Shown: positions 16,708 to 26,192, numbered from the stretch's first letter. The stretch: DNA of 64,000 nt from Pseudomonas frederiksbergensis (GCF_035751725.1 NZ_CP142104.1:1488001-1552000), one strand, 5' to 3'. Numbers and translations: made by a program. The notes: generated by a model not told the origin, from the letters alone.

Positions 16708-19236
16708 ATGAATAGGCTTTATGGGGGGTTAGATCAGGAGCATATAATAAATGAACTAAATTCTTCGGTGATTCTAGTAGGTGCTGAAGAGCTTGAGGGC
16801 GAAGTCCTGACTTATGTGAAAGCAACCGAAAAAAATCTTGAAGTGGTTGTACGACTTTATTCAGAAAAAATCAGAGGCTCAGGAAGGTCTGTGTCGATCT
16901 GCGTTTCGGCAGATAATTACGCTGAGCGTTATGATCTTGCGCGCGCTTACAGTGCTGGATTGTACTTTATCAATGGTGCCCATATCGAAAGCTTAAAAGG
17001 CTTTTCGTCGTTTGAAATCGACGAATACGCCGCTAGCGCTGGTGCGCTTAAAAATGGAAAGCGATTTATTGAGTCTATAGCGCGGCAAGTTCCATTCTTG
17101 ATTACTCGCGAAAAAGCTTTTGAGAAAATTACAGCGGCGATGATGTGTTGTGAGTTTGCTGATTTAGATGAGGCACTAGAAGGCGCATCTAATTTTTTCA
17201 AAAAAACGGTTGATAGAGACGTAAGAAGATATCAGCAGAGTACGAAGATAACCACTGACTCACAGATTGTTGCCCACTTTTTAACGCAGAAAAAGCCTGG
17301 CCCCGCTGCTTCTGAGGAGTTGGAATCATACGCTAAACGAATCTTTGTCGAGGGCGGAATCCATGTGCTTGGAGATGGTCTGGGGAAGGGCAAAACTCTG
17401 CACGTCATCAGGAATGTTATTGCGGATGGCATTTTATCGGGAAAAAAACCAACATTTCTTACGCATCGTATCGCAGTTGCACGCTCAAATGCGATCAGTG
17501 ATCTCGTTGAACAGTATAGCGATGAAAAGATCGAAGGCAGAGAAGATCAACTACACGCACTGTCTCTGATAGTTAATAAGTGCGATCACGAGCGCTACAA
17601 ACCACATCTCGCCCAAAGCGACATTCTTGTAATCGATGAAGGCTCTCAAGTCGTGCGTCACCTTATGCAGAAAGGCTTTACTGGAGATCGCTACAGCGTT
17701 TTTCACCAAATTGTTTCTCTTATGAAAACAGCTCGCTTAGTGCTTGTGTGCGAGGCTTTCGTCAATGATGTTCTGATGAATTTCATAAGGCTGGCTGGTA
17801 GGCCAATTCATTATACTCAAGGTTTAACAGATTATTCTGGAGTCAATATTTGCCTGGCTTCTGTCGAGTCAACACAGCGTGAAATCCTCCGCTCGCTGAC
17901 TGCGAATAGAAGAATTGTGGTCGGCACTGATTCTCGGAGAATTGCAGAAACTGTCGCTAAAATCGCAAAAGACCGGGGTAAGCGCGTTCTCCTTCTTACG
18001 CAGAAAACGAAGGATTACCCAGAGGTCAGAAGGTTTTTGGATAATCCGAACGTCGAAGCTAAAAAATATGATGTTTTAACGCACAGTCCTTCAATGCAAT
18101 CATCTGTTAGTATCACAGAAACTCACTTCGATGATCATTTTTGTATTTTTAATGGGGTTGTAAGTGTTGATGATGCTAAGCAATTTACTCGTAGGGATAG
18201 GACATCCGAGAAAATAACAGTCGGTATTTCTTCAATAACCACATATTGTGTGGAGAGGAAGGGTTGCATTGAGTTATTCAATGCCAGTGGTGACACTATC
18301 TTCGACAGTATCTCCATCGAGTGCATCAGGTTACGGTCTCTTGAGAAAAACAATTTCCAGCAGTGGCTTTCTCTAAGCTTTGAGCTTGATGGTTTTACCA
18401 TCACCCGCTTAGGAACAGAACAAGACGCTGATGCAGAGGCCGTAAAAATCTTCAAGAACGGTCGTAAGGAGGTCAAAGAAAAAGTTATTGCAGGAACTGT
18501 TAATGCAGGTATAGCTGCATTAATAACTGGGAATGAAGACAGAATCAAAGGTGTGCTTAGTGACTCAGATTATTATCATAACCACTTCTTGGCGGTTGTT
18601 GATGCTACCGGTAAGGCGAGGGAAGATATCAACGAAAATGATATAAAATTCTATAATGAAGGCATCGGTGTGCCAAAAATACGTAACATGGCATGTTGGG
18701 TTCTGGATGAAACCGATTTTGAAAAAATGAAATCGCATGACGAGTCGATTGGAATTGATTCTAAACACTATCAGTTAAGCAGGAGGATGATCTCGGGTGC
18801 TTTAGACCGGCTGGGTATCGACAAAGAGGGAAGGGGGATCATTCATTCCCATGGTCTTGAGGAGACATGTGCGTTCATCCTCCAAAACGAATTGAATTTT
18901 AAGCAACTCCGGCTCATCAATACAAAAATCAATGTTAAGACTGAGCGCCAGCGCTACTCTATCGTCACAGAATTGCTAAAGTCACTTGGATTGTCGAAGG
19001 TCAGAGTGATGATCGAAGGAGTGCGCGTCTATAAGCTTTGTCAGAAGAGGTATCTGCAAATGCTGTCCTATACCGACAGGAAGAGGCACGTTGAACTGAC
19101 TGTAGTTTCATGGGATCAAGCTGAAAAGGTTCAACAGATAATCGAGTGCGATCTTGATTTAGGAATTGCCATGGATGATTGTAAGCCGATCACGCAAAAG
19201 CTAAGGTTTGATCAAAAAGCTTTAAATAATAAATGA
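16708..19236 (+). CDS. Helicase-like replication protein (origin-binding type)
   Basis: The 842-residue protein resembles superfamily 2 helicase/origin-binding replication proteins. Walker A is seen in LGDGLGKGKTLHV (about residue 220), FLTHRIAVARS is a motif Ia-like block, and Walker B is ILVIDEGSQ (about residue 308). The N-terminal 200 residues show no recognisable primase motif. An in-frame ATG at 16702 is also possible; 16708 fits AAAAAAGG better. The gene is clearly AT-rich. With the following RuvC-like nuclease it looks like a replication or processing module for the excised element. The family call is tentative. Confidence 0.65.
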   Translation: MNRLYGGLDQEHIINELNSSVILVGAEELEGEVLTYVKATEKNLEVVVRLYSEKIRGSGRSVSICVSADNYAERYDLARAYSAGLYFINGAHIESLKGFSSFEIDEYAASAGALKNGKRFIESIARQVPFLITREKAFEKITAAMMCCEFADLDEALEGASNFFKKTVDRDVRRYQQSTKITTDSQIVAHFLTQKKPGPAASEELESYAKRIFVEGGIHVLGDGLGKGKTLHVIRNVIADGILSGKKPTFLTHRIAVARSNAISDLVEQYSDEKIEGREDQLHALSLIVNKCDHERYKPHLAQSDILVIDEGSQVVRHLMQKGFTGDRYSVFHQIVSLMKTARLVLVCEAFVNDVLMNFIRLAGRPIHYTQGLTDYSGVNICLASVESTQREILRSLTANRRIVVGTDSRRIAETVAKIAKDRGKRVLLLTQKTKDYPEVRRFLDNPNVEAKKYDVLTHSPSMQSSVSITETHFDDHFCIFNGVVSVDDAKQFTRRDRTSEKITVGISSITTYCVERKGCIELFNASGDTIFDSISIECIRLRSLEKNNFQQWLSLSFELDGFTITRLGTEQDADAEAVKIFKNGRKEVKEKVIAGTVNAGIAALITGNEDRIKGVLSDSDYYHNHFLAVVDATGKAREDINENDIKFYNEGIGVPKIRNMACWVLDETDFEKMKSHDESIGIDSKHYQLSRRMISGALDRLGIDKEGRGIIHSHGLEETCAFILQNELNFKQLRLINTKINVKTERQRYSIVTELLKSLGLSKVRVMIEGVRVYKLCQKRYLQMLSYTDRKRHVELTVVSWDQAEKVQQIIECDLDLGIAMDDCKPITQKLRFDQKALNNK

Positions 19237-19376
19237 TATAATAATGATGTGGAATTGGATGGCCTACAGTCTGCGCATCTCCGTTGTACATGAACCTTGC
19301 TAACTCCTTACTCACCCTAGTGGTATTTTTACGGCCAAATCGGTTTTTAACTACTCAAATAAATAGGTTACATAAT

Positions 19377-19880
19377 ATGTACTCGGAAAGAATATTTGTA
19401 GGGATTGACCCAGGCAAGAAGGGTGCAATCGCAATTTTACGTGAAGACGGCTCTTTGCTCGATCTTTTCGATATGCCGCTTGAGCGGTTTGAAAAAATAA
19501 CGCGTGTTGATGTCATTATGATGGCCGAGAAATTGGCTCGGGCACTTGTTGGCAAGATCGGCATTGTTGCTATTGAGCACATTCATATGCCTGCCAATGA
19601 CGCTATTCGAGACTTTAGCTTGGATTCGTCCTATAGAGTTGCACTTAGCCTAGCGGAAAGCCTTGGTTTTAAGGTGGTATCAGTCCGCCGTCAAGAATGG
19701 AAAAAATCACTGGGTATTAAGGGGGTGGATAAACAAAGGTGTAGTGAATTAGCCGTTCGATTGTACCCCGAGGCAAAAATTACAACTGGGCGCAGGAACA
19801 AGCACGGAGAGTTGGGGGTTAAAGATGGCCGCACAAATTCGCTTTTGATCGCAATTTCTGGAATGCATAATTGCAAGTGA
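19377..19880 (+). CDS. RuvC-like crossover junction nuclease
   Basis: The 167-residue protein has a RuvC/RNase H fold pattern. Acidic residues fall at D11 in VGIDPGKKGAIAIL, E67 in VAIEHIHMP, and D in VKDGRTNSLLIA near residue 149. KVVSVRRQEWKKSLGI and VDKQRCSELAVRLYP are typical of phage and plasmid Holliday-junction resolvase relatives. The start at 19377 is chosen because the conserved domain begins there; an upstream extension is not conserved-looking. It follows the helicase by 140 bp on the same strand and could resolve replication or recombination intermediates. Confidence 0.75.
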   Translation: MYSERIFVGIDPGKKGAIAILREDGSLLDLFDMPLERFEKITRVDVIMMAEKLARALVGKIGIVAIEHIHMPANDAIRDFSLDSSYRVALSLAESLGFKVVSVRRQEWKKSLGIKGVDKQRCSELAVRLYPEAKITTGRRNKHGELGVKDGRTNSLLIAISGMHNCK

Positions 19881-19899
19881 CAGGGATGAAGAATCAGCT

Positions 19900-20037
19900 A
19901 TGAGCGAAGGGGAAACCGTTAAAGAATTTTATCAGTGTTTTTTGTCGCGCCAGTCGCGTGCTCAGCTAGATCAAAAGCGTGGCCGTTTGCATTATTGTCT
20001 GCTTGACCCACACTCCGATTGTTCGTGGGCAAGGTGA
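19900..20037 (+). CDS. Possible 45-residue small protein
   Basis: A short frame follows the RuvC-like gene by 19 bp, with GGGATGAAG upstream of its ATG. The product starts MSEGETVKEFYQCFLSRQS and ends HYCLLDPHSDCSWAR, with three Cys and two His. It is hydrophilic and without recognisable family. It could be a real small gene of the same operon or a chance frame. Confidence 0.35.
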   Translation: MSEGETVKEFYQCFLSRQSRAQLDQKRGRLHYCLLDPHSDCSWAR

Positions 20038-20042
20038 CGTTT

Positions 20043-20092
20043 GTGTGAGATCAAGGTGCTATCATCGACACATAAACTCATGTCTCTCACAC
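20043..20092 (+). promoter_or_regulatory. Inverted repeat upstream of the NA37 gene
   Basis: GTGTGAGA and TCTCACAC form an 8-bp inverted repeat separated by 34 bp, 38 bp before the NA37 gene start. It may be an operator; promoter boxes around it are not convincing. Confidence 0.35.
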
Positions 20093-20129
20093 CCCGGCAT
20101 TTCCGGTGGTTTTCACGGATGGATTTGGC

Positions 20130-21263
20130 ATGGATGATCTGAACAAAAACGTAGTTGGTGTCGAAGCAGCCAGTGAAGAAGTAGAGAAGAAATCACTCGT
20201 GGTGGTGAGTGCCTGCGCTGCGAGGTTTTTCAAAACCTCCCTCGGAGGGCTCACTTTTTATGACAGTAAGAAAGGCAAGGATTGGAATCTGAATTCCAGC
20301 GTTTGCGTAGATTTCGTCAATTTGATCGGTAAAAAATTTTCACGCAGCGGTCGAATTTACGGTTATGTCGATCCAGGCATCGTTTCGGCGGCTGAAAACT
20401 TCTCAAATTACTGCACCAATGTCGATTTTAATGCTTTTGTCACCGGAGTAATGGACAGGCTTTGCCATGAAGCGAACGATCCTGCGCGCCGTTCCCTCAG
20501 TGAGGGCTATGTCGTGTTTGCCCACTATCAGGACTTCCAAGAGCGTGATCATGTCCTGGTTGTAATGTTGGGTAAGAAGGGTGGCTATGATTTTGACGAC
20601 AACGACAACCTTACCCCTAAAGGCACGGAAAGCTTAAACCTCCAAGACTTCAGGCAGGCTGCATGCATGGATCTCACCGCCTTTGCGTCTAGTTTTCCCG
20701 AAAATAAAGGAGAGGCATATCTCTACTTCATTAAGGGAAATTCCAAGAGCGAGTTTTTCAACGCCGCCCTGGGCTGCTCCGACTCGATCCCAGGCAAGGT
20801 ATGCGTCGACAACCTAAAGAGCGCGCTGGCAGCATATTTTGTTGAGGAGGTGAAGGACCTATCGGCAGCCGATAGGCGAAAAATCCACACCCGCGTTGTC
20901 AGTTACATTGAAAACAGAGCGGGGGAAAGGGTGCACCTTTCGGAAATTCAGCGTGAAATCGACAAGTGCTTGCCATCAAAATCCCCACACCATGGCGGGC
21001 TCATGAAGTTTATTTCTGAAAACTCAGAGCGTTTCAAGGTCAGTGAGGAATTCCAACCCTCAAGTGTCACTGCGAAAAATATGGGTTTCGTCGACGTCAA
21101 ACTACCGTCTGGAGATTTTGACGGGCGCGTCAAGCTTGATGCTGTGGCCATTGGTGACAAGGGCGCTGACTTGAGCGTTGATAAGGATTTCGTTTATCTG
21201 ACGATAAAGCTGCCAAGCGATGTCTCGGAAAGGCTAAAAAGCATAGGTGCAGAGAACATTTGA
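20130..21263 (+). CDS. Nucleoid-associated protein, NA37/YejK (NdpA) family
   Basis: The 377-residue protein resembles the 37-kDa nucleoid-associated family (YejK/NdpA), which binds DNA. Family-like blocks include DFVNLIGKKFSRSGRIYGYVDPGIVSAAENFSNYC in the first 120 residues and the C-terminal NMGFVDVKLPSGDFDGRVKL. An in-frame GTG start at 20106 is possible, but the ATG at 20130 is more natural. It is somewhat longer than E. coli YejK. Only 10 bp separate it from the next gene, a membrane protein, so the two form an operon. Core YejK is normally chromosomal, so this is an accessory copy, plausibly for defence or element maintenance. Confidence 0.75.
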   Translation: MDDLNKNVVGVEAASEEVEKKSLVVVSACAARFFKTSLGGLTFYDSKKGKDWNLNSSVCVDFVNLIGKKFSRSGRIYGYVDPGIVSAAENFSNYCTNVDFNAFVTGVMDRLCHEANDPARRSLSEGYVVFAHYQDFQERDHVLVVMLGKKGGYDFDDNDNLTPKGTESLNLQDFRQAACMDLTAFASSFPENKGEAYLYFIKGNSKSEFFNAALGCSDSIPGKVCVDNLKSALAAYFVEEVKDLSAADRRKIHTRVVSYIENRAGERVHLSEIQREIDKCLPSKSPHHGGLMKFISENSERFKVSEEFQPSSVTAKNMGFVDVKLPSGDFDGRVKLDAVAIGDKGADLSVDKDFVYLTIKLPSDVSERLKSIGAENI

Positions 21264-21273
21264 GGGTGCACGG

Positions 21274-22401
21274 ATGCTAGACAAGATCTCACTGGATGAC
21301 GATCAACTGGTGCTCAATGCTGAGGCGCTGGACGACGCAGAAATCAATGATTTTCTGACTCGACACGGTTGCGAAAGCCCCCAAAGTCTGGAGCGCATGG
21401 GCAATCATATTTATCTTATGACGAGCGCTGCGTGGACTGATCGCTATATCCCTTTCTTCGCTGATGCGGAGGCTCTATGGCATGCGGTACGGACTAAGGC
21501 GACAAAGCCCGAGCACCACTATGTGATCGGGATGGATGCGCAAGGGATGGCGTCATTCAATCTCCGGCTGGGTGTGTATTTCTCATTGCGCTCAATGCTC
21601 AAGTCACTTTGTCATCACGAAGGTGATGAGACCCAGCCGATGAAATACGTGTTTTTCAGCTCTAAGGAGTCGTTCCTCACGAAGCAGGAAGTTCGGTACG
21701 CAATGAGCTACACCGAGTTGATGTCGATTGATGTCGACGAGGCTGGGGCTAAGCGCGCCAAGACGCTAGAGTCGGCTGTCGGCGAGGAAGATGATGTCCA
21801 CTGCGATGAGCGGCGGCACGTTATGCGAGAAGCTTTGATCGAGTTTTTCAAGGAAGAGGACAGCCGAAACATCAAGTTCTTGATGTCCTCGCTGGGCAAG
21901 TTTTATCAAGGCTACACCGAGCGCTACAAGGTTTATGTAAGCAAGTTTTCGGTGAACAAAATCTTGGCCGGAATTGAGAGTGAGCGCGTTGGATTTTTAT
22001 GCAAGGTCCAAGACGCGATCATGGCTCAGCAGACCAAGGCATTTGCGATTCCAGGCGGCGTGGTCGCTGTAGGTGCAATCCTAAAGTCTACGACTACCGG
22101 CTGGGATTTCTTCGTGGTCTTTGTTGGCCTGTTGATTTCGACATGGATGATCGCGTCCCTCAACAGCAACGTTATCGGTCATATCGATTTGCTAGGCGAA
22201 GAGTTTGAGCAGTCGGTATCCAAATACGATGACGTGGTCGTGGGCATCGACGAGGTCAAGGAAGAGATTAATCGCTCCAGATCCAAACTTTCAGGCTCAT
22301 CATCTGCGGCGAAATCCAGGCTGCGCACGTTGACCCGAATATCTTGGCTGATTCTTGTGTTGGTGAGCCTCGTGCTATTTGAACGTGCCCAATTGATTTA
22401 A
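21274..22401 (+). CDS. Membrane protein paired with the NA37 protein, unknown
   Basis: I do not recognise this 375-residue protein. The first ~250 residues look soluble. Hydrophobic segments follow near residues 258-273 (GGVVAVGAILK), 279-299 (FFVVFVGLLISTWMIASL) and 357-374 (ISWLILVLVSLVLF), with a charged helical stretch between the last two (EEFEQSVSKYDDVVVGIDEVKEEINRSRSK, residues ~310-340). The start at 21274 follows GAGGGTGCACGG. Close coupling to an NA37 DNA-binding gene suggests a two-component system in which a DNA-associated sensor acts with a membrane protein. That role is inference. Confidence 0.7.
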   Translation: MLDKISLDDDQLVLNAEALDDAEINDFLTRHGCESPQSLERMGNHIYLMTSAAWTDRYIPFFADAEALWHAVRTKATKPEHHYVIGMDAQGMASFNLRLGVYFSLRSMLKSLCHHEGDETQPMKYVFFSSKESFLTKQEVRYAMSYTELMSIDVDEAGAKRAKTLESAVGEEDDVHCDERRHVMREALIEFFKEEDSRNIKFLMSSLGKFYQGYTERYKVYVSKFSVNKILAGIESERVGFLCKVQDAIMAQQTKAFAIPGGVVAVGAILKSTTTGWDFFVVFVGLLISTWMIASLNSNVIGHIDLLGEEFEQSVSKYDDVVVGIDEVKEEINRSRSKLSGSSSAAKSRLRTLTRISWLILVLVSLVLFERAQLI

Positions 22402-22510
22402 TGTCGGAATCGAACCTCAGGTTTATAACGTACCGCGTTGTTACTAGGCTTAGAAAATATTCAGTGGATCCATCCTTGGCATTGATGAGAGCGAGATCAC
22501 GACGCTGATA

Positions 22511-22535
22511 GGGGCCTGTCATGCAGGCCCCTTTC
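22511..22535 (+). terminator. Terminator after the NA37-membrane operon
   Basis: GGGGCCTG and CAGGCCCC pair around a short TCATG loop and are followed by TTTCG, about 110 bp after the membrane gene stop. Confidence 0.6.
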
Positions 22536-22653
22536 GTTAGCGTCCCGGAGGATGATTTCTGGACCTATGCTAGAAGCCTTCAGCGAAGACGGGAGTAACT
22601 TCAAACCGGCTATTTTCCGATAGGATAGAGTACCGCGTAAGAAGGAATTGACG

Positions 22654-23673
22654 ATGACGAACCTGCGCAAGGACAACCATTACGTACCGAAGCTCTATTT
22701 GAAACAGTGGTCGCATGACGGTCAAATCCCCACATACCGGCTGTTAGTCCCCAACGAAAGTTATCCTTTGTGGAAAGAACAGTCTCTTAAAGGTATTGCT
22801 TTTCAACAGCATCTCTATACTTATTTAGCGGGACAAGAAGAGACAGATGAGTTTGAGCGGTGGCTCGATAGGGAGTTTGAGAATCCGGCGCAAGCAGCGA
22901 TCGAACGCGTCATTAGTGAGCAGCGTCTGTCTCCTGACCACTGGAAGAGGTTAGTGCGTTTTGCTGCTGCTCAGGATGTACGGACTCCCGCACGACTTCG
23001 AGAGTTCCTCGGACGGCAGCGCGAGGCTTTGCCATTGATGTTGGAAGATTCAGTTGAGCGCTCTGTCCTTATGATGGAGCGGGCTGACAGAAACAGCGGT
23101 CTGCTTCCAGAAACTAATGTGCATGCTGACGGCTTTCCTCTGAAAGTCTCAATCGAAAAAAAGTTGGACGGCAGTGGACTGATTAAAGCCGAAACCATCG
23201 TCGGGAGACGGCTATGGCTTTGGAATATAAGGCATCTCCTGACTAATACTTTAAGTCGCCTACCCAAACATCGGTGGACGGTACTCCATGCCCCACAGGG
23301 CATATCTTGGCCCACCTCGGACAATCCATTAATCCGCCTGAATTTCCATGACGCTAAGAACTATGATTTTGGCGGTGGTTGGGGAGTTGAGAACGGGGAG
23401 ATACTTTTGCCCTTGAGTCCGAAACACCTTCTATACACTTGCATTGGTAAACGCCCTTGGCACCGAGGTAAGAGGCTTGACGAAGGGACTGCTCAACTAA
23501 TGCGAAAGATCATCATCGAGCATGCAGATCGCTACGTCTTTTCTCGGGACCAAAGCGACATTCATCTTATTCGGCCTAGGACGGTATGCTCAGAAACTTT
23601 TAAACGTGAACGAGATGCCTGGAAAAACTGGCGCAGTGAACAATGCCAAGCTGAGACTGAGCTACAACACTAG
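22654..23673 (+). CDS. DUF4238 domain protein
   Basis: The 339-residue protein begins RKDNHYVPKLYLKQWS, the hallmark N-terminus of DUF4238 proteins, and carries the later conserved PTSDNPL and LPLSPKHLLY blocks. The biochemical role is unknown; such genes are frequent in genomic islands. The start at 22654 lies 7 bp after GAAGGA. The gene stands alone, followed by a MITE-like repeat. Confidence 0.8.
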   Translation: MTNLRKDNHYVPKLYLKQWSHDGQIPTYRLLVPNESYPLWKEQSLKGIAFQQHLYTYLAGQEETDEFERWLDREFENPAQAAIERVISEQRLSPDHWKRLVRFAAAQDVRTPARLREFLGRQREALPLMLEDSVERSVLMMERADRNSGLLPETNVHADGFPLKVSIEKKLDGSGLIKAETIVGRRLWLWNIRHLLTNTLSRLPKHRWTVLHAPQGISWPTSDNPLIRLNFHDAKNYDFGGGWGVENGEILLPLSPKHLLYTCIGKRPWHRGKRLDEGTAQLMRKIIIEHADRYVFSRDQSDIHLIRPRTVCSETFKRERDAWKNWRSEQCQAETELQH

Positions 23674-24029
23674 CTTGATTCTTTCTCGTTTTTAGACGTA
23701 ACGATGGCTGCTTTTGGCCGAGGCTGTATAAAAGCGTTTTAGAGCAGGTTTGACGGTCAGAACTAGAACGAAAATCGCGGTCCTACGCAAATTTCAGGTC
23801 TGCTGAATAGCCAAGCGCTGGCAGATTTACGTAGCAACACAGATTTCCAAACGGTGTCTGCGTTTTTACACACTCTGGGCCGATTGCTGCCTGTAGCGAA
23901 GGGCTGCAATCAGTCCATAGCTGACATTGGTGGTTGCTGAAACCCGCCAAAATTAATCCCTTGGATGTGTCTACACAACCAGGAGCGATTCACTCAATCG
24001 CTCAAGTTGAAAGCATGCAGATAGTGTAT
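23674..24029. other. Gap holding a MITE-like repeat
   Basis: This gap of about 355 bp is mostly the repeat copy at 23721-23878. The motif GGCCGATTGCTGCCTGT abuts its right end, and a similar motif abuts the other MITE family near 26106. No gene is visible. Confidence 0.6.
23721..23878 (+). repeat. MITE-like family A, copy 1 (diverged)
   Basis: About 158 bp, aligned along its length with the copies at 24747 and 32623: GCGTTTTAGAG near the left end, TTTACGTAGCAACRCAG inside, and CGTTTTTACACACTCTGG at the right end. The terminal repeats are degraded compared with the other copies. No coding capacity. Confidence 0.8.
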
Positions 24030-24518
24030 CTATGTGGGAGTATTTGAAGGCAATACATCATCAGGCGAGAATCCTTCAGTTACCATTCTTTCTTTTAATC
24101 TTAGAATATAGTCTTCTAGACACATAATTTTGTTACGCTCGGCCCAGTTAGTGTGTCCATAAATCTGTAAGCTCTGGTTGGTGTCAAATTGGAGGAATGA
24201 ATTGATGTCTTTAATGGGGCTTTTAATATAGTTTGTATATATATTGTTAAATCGCTCCTTCATTAATGTGCGGGCTTTATCTTGGGAGTTGTCACCGCCT
24301 ATTTCAGGGTTTCCAACCAGATAAAGAGCTAGGTACCATACCGCCTGATCAATTGATTCGCAGTATTTTTGGTGTGCTGCTGATAAGTCTGATATGGCGA
24401 CGAAAGCATATCTGCTTGATGTATCGATTCGTCGAGATATAGCGTCTTCAAGAAAGTCTTTTAGTTTGGATATGGTGGGAGGTAGTGCGTTTGGTTGGAT
24501 GTTTTCTTCTGTGCTCAT
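24030..24518 (-). CDS. Hypothetical protein, unknown
   Basis: I do not recognise this 162-residue protein. It is acidic and mostly helical, with no signal peptide, membrane segment or clear motif. AAAGGAAC upstream of the ATG supports the start. It lies between two MITE-like copies and is AT-rich like other island genes. Its neighbours, FRG and DUF4238 proteins, suggest accessory or defence cargo, but nothing in the sequence itself shows function. Confidence 0.55.
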   Translation of the reverse strand: MSTEENIQPNALPPTISKLKDFLEDAISRRIDTSSRYAFVAISDLSAAHQKYCESIDQAVWYLALYLVGNPEIGGDNSQDKARTLMKERFNNIYTNYIKSPIKDINSFLQFDTNQSLQIYGHTNWAERNKIMCLEDYILRLKERMVTEGFSPDDVLPSNTPT

Positions 24519-24746
24519 CTCAGTTCCTTTGAATTAAATTAGTTCTTTGGATGATCGAGAAGTGCGGGAGCGTAGTCGGCTAATTTCGATAAAGAATTTA
24601 TGGTGGCATCGTGTGTATAGCACAAGCTGGCTAGACCATTAGGAAAAACTCGAAACGTTTAGGCTTCATCTAAGCCTTTTGAGCACTTTTTAGCTGATAC
24701 CTTCGCTCGTGACCACGGCTGCCTGTCAGCGAAGGATGCTATCGAC

Positions 24747-24907
24747 CCAGGCTGTGTGAAAACGTTTTAGAGCGAGTTTGACAGTCAGAACCGGAACAAA
24801 AAACGCGTCCCTTCGTGATTTTTCGGTCTGCTGACTAACCAATCACCGACAGATTTTACGTAGCAACGCAGACTACAAAACGGTGCATGCGTTTTCACAC
24901 AGCCAGG
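24747..24907 (+). repeat. MITE-like family A, copy 2
   Basis: 161 bp with terminal inverted repeats CCAGGCTGTGTGAAAACG and CGTTTTCACACAGCCAGG. It is highly similar to the copy at 32623-32783 and has no coding capacity. It occupies most of the gap between the 24030 and 24992 genes. Confidence 0.88.
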
Positions 24908-24991
24908 ACCCTTTGCAGACAATCATAACTTTTGGTGAACGGCAGGCTTTAGCCTCTCCCTGCTAGCGAAGCGAACGAATTGAGCACATAG

Positions 24992-25678
24992 CTAGATTTT
25001 TTCAGGAGCAAGATTGTAAATATTGTTCTCAACAATCCAGTTCATATGAGCTGAAAGCCCATCAAGATCTGGGTATATTGATGAAATGTTTATTCCGTAA
25101 AAGTTTAAGTCTTGAAGGAGCGTCTTTCTGTACTCTTTTGATATGGTAATTATTTCAAGTTCTTCGTTTTCCCGCATAAGTTCATCGATCCCTTTTTTAG
25201 GATCTGAGCTTACGGTGAAAACCCCGCCCTGCCTAATTATCCGAGGAACAACTCCAGTTGGCTTAAACTTTCCCGCGCTTTTTAAATCGAATGGGCTTTT
25301 GGTTTTTTTGCTATCGAACTCCCATAGGCACTTGTAGCAAAATATTTTTGCATCTCTATCCGGGAGTTCTTCTGACACTGCGAAAAATGCAGCAACTAAA
25401 GGATTATAGCTCCAGTCCAGTAATCTAGTGGCCAGCCCATGGTGTTGAGCAATTGCAAGCCACTCCCACTCTGACTCAGGTCTTTCTTTTATGAATTCAT
25501 TGGCGCGGCGCACCCACGCTTTGAAAATATTTTGTTCGTTTGATTTTGAATACGGTAAACGACCAGATTTAGGCTTTAATTCCCACGAAGGATCAGCGTG
25601 CCCCCTGAATATCCAAGCGCTATTATTTTTGTATTTTTCAAAGGCCTTATGAAGCTCTATAAAGTTGGTGATGATCAT
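24992..25678 (-). CDS. FRG domain protein
   Basis: The 228-residue protein has the FRG domain signature. WIFRGHADPSWEL near residue 22 is followed by AIAQHHGLATRLLDWSYNPLVAAFFAV near residues 75-100. The domain is named for its Phe-Arg-Gly motif. It is common in phage-defence islands, often in proteins with unknown catalytic activity. It is a stand-alone version without an obvious effector domain. No partner gene is tightly linked. Confidence 0.82.
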   Translation of the reverse strand: MIITNFIELHKAFEKYKNNSAWIFRGHADPSWELKPKSGRLPYSKSNEQNIFKAWVRRANEFIKERPESEWEWLAIAQHHGLATRLLDWSYNPLVAAFFAVSEELPDRDAKIFCYKCLWEFDSKKTKSPFDLKSAGKFKPTGVVPRIIRQGGVFTVSSDPKKGIDELMRENEELEIITISKEYRKTLLQDLNFYGINISSIYPDLDGLSAHMNWIVENNIYNLAPEKI

Positions 25679-25927
25679 GATGGCTCGGAATTTAACTAAT
25701 ATAAACTGACATGTGGCGTCGCGTTTCTTAGTCGTGATGGTGGGTAGGGTAATGTCCCTTAGCGTCCTGTAAGTCCTAGTCTAGCTTAGAAGTGGTTGCG
25801 GCAAACGCGACATCGCCCAGAGAGAAATACGACAACGATGACGGCAAGCCCTGCGGCCTTCTCGATTCGAAAACAGCATCGGCGACACCCATTTGCCATC
25901 TCTGTGTCCCCCGTCCGCTCCTGGCCG

Positions 25928-26104
25928 ATTCTGTTGAAAAAGTCCGGCTTGGTTCTTTTGGCAGAAAAGTGCGCATCTGAGATTGAAAACCTTGCGTTTC
26001 AGCAGAAGTTTCCGCACTCGGATTCACGTAGCAGCGTGTAAAAAAAAGTGTTTTTCACCCATCAATATTTGAGCAGTTTGGACAAACCGACTTTTCAACA
26101 GAAT
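25928..26104. repeat. MITE-like family B with 6-bp target duplication
   Basis: 177 bp with terminal inverted repeats ATTCTGTTGAAAAAGTC and GACTTTTCAACAGAAT (one gap). It is flanked on both sides by TGGCCG (25922-25927 and 26105-26110), which looks like a target-site duplication. There is no transposase inside, so mobility would depend on an enzyme in trans. This and its flanks fill the gap 25679-26192. Confidence 0.75.
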
Positions 26105-26192
26105 TGGCCGATAGCTGCCTGTGAGGCGAACCGGACTGGTTAACCGAATTCACCTCGACTTGACTGTTGATGGGCCCTTGGTGTGCAGTCGG

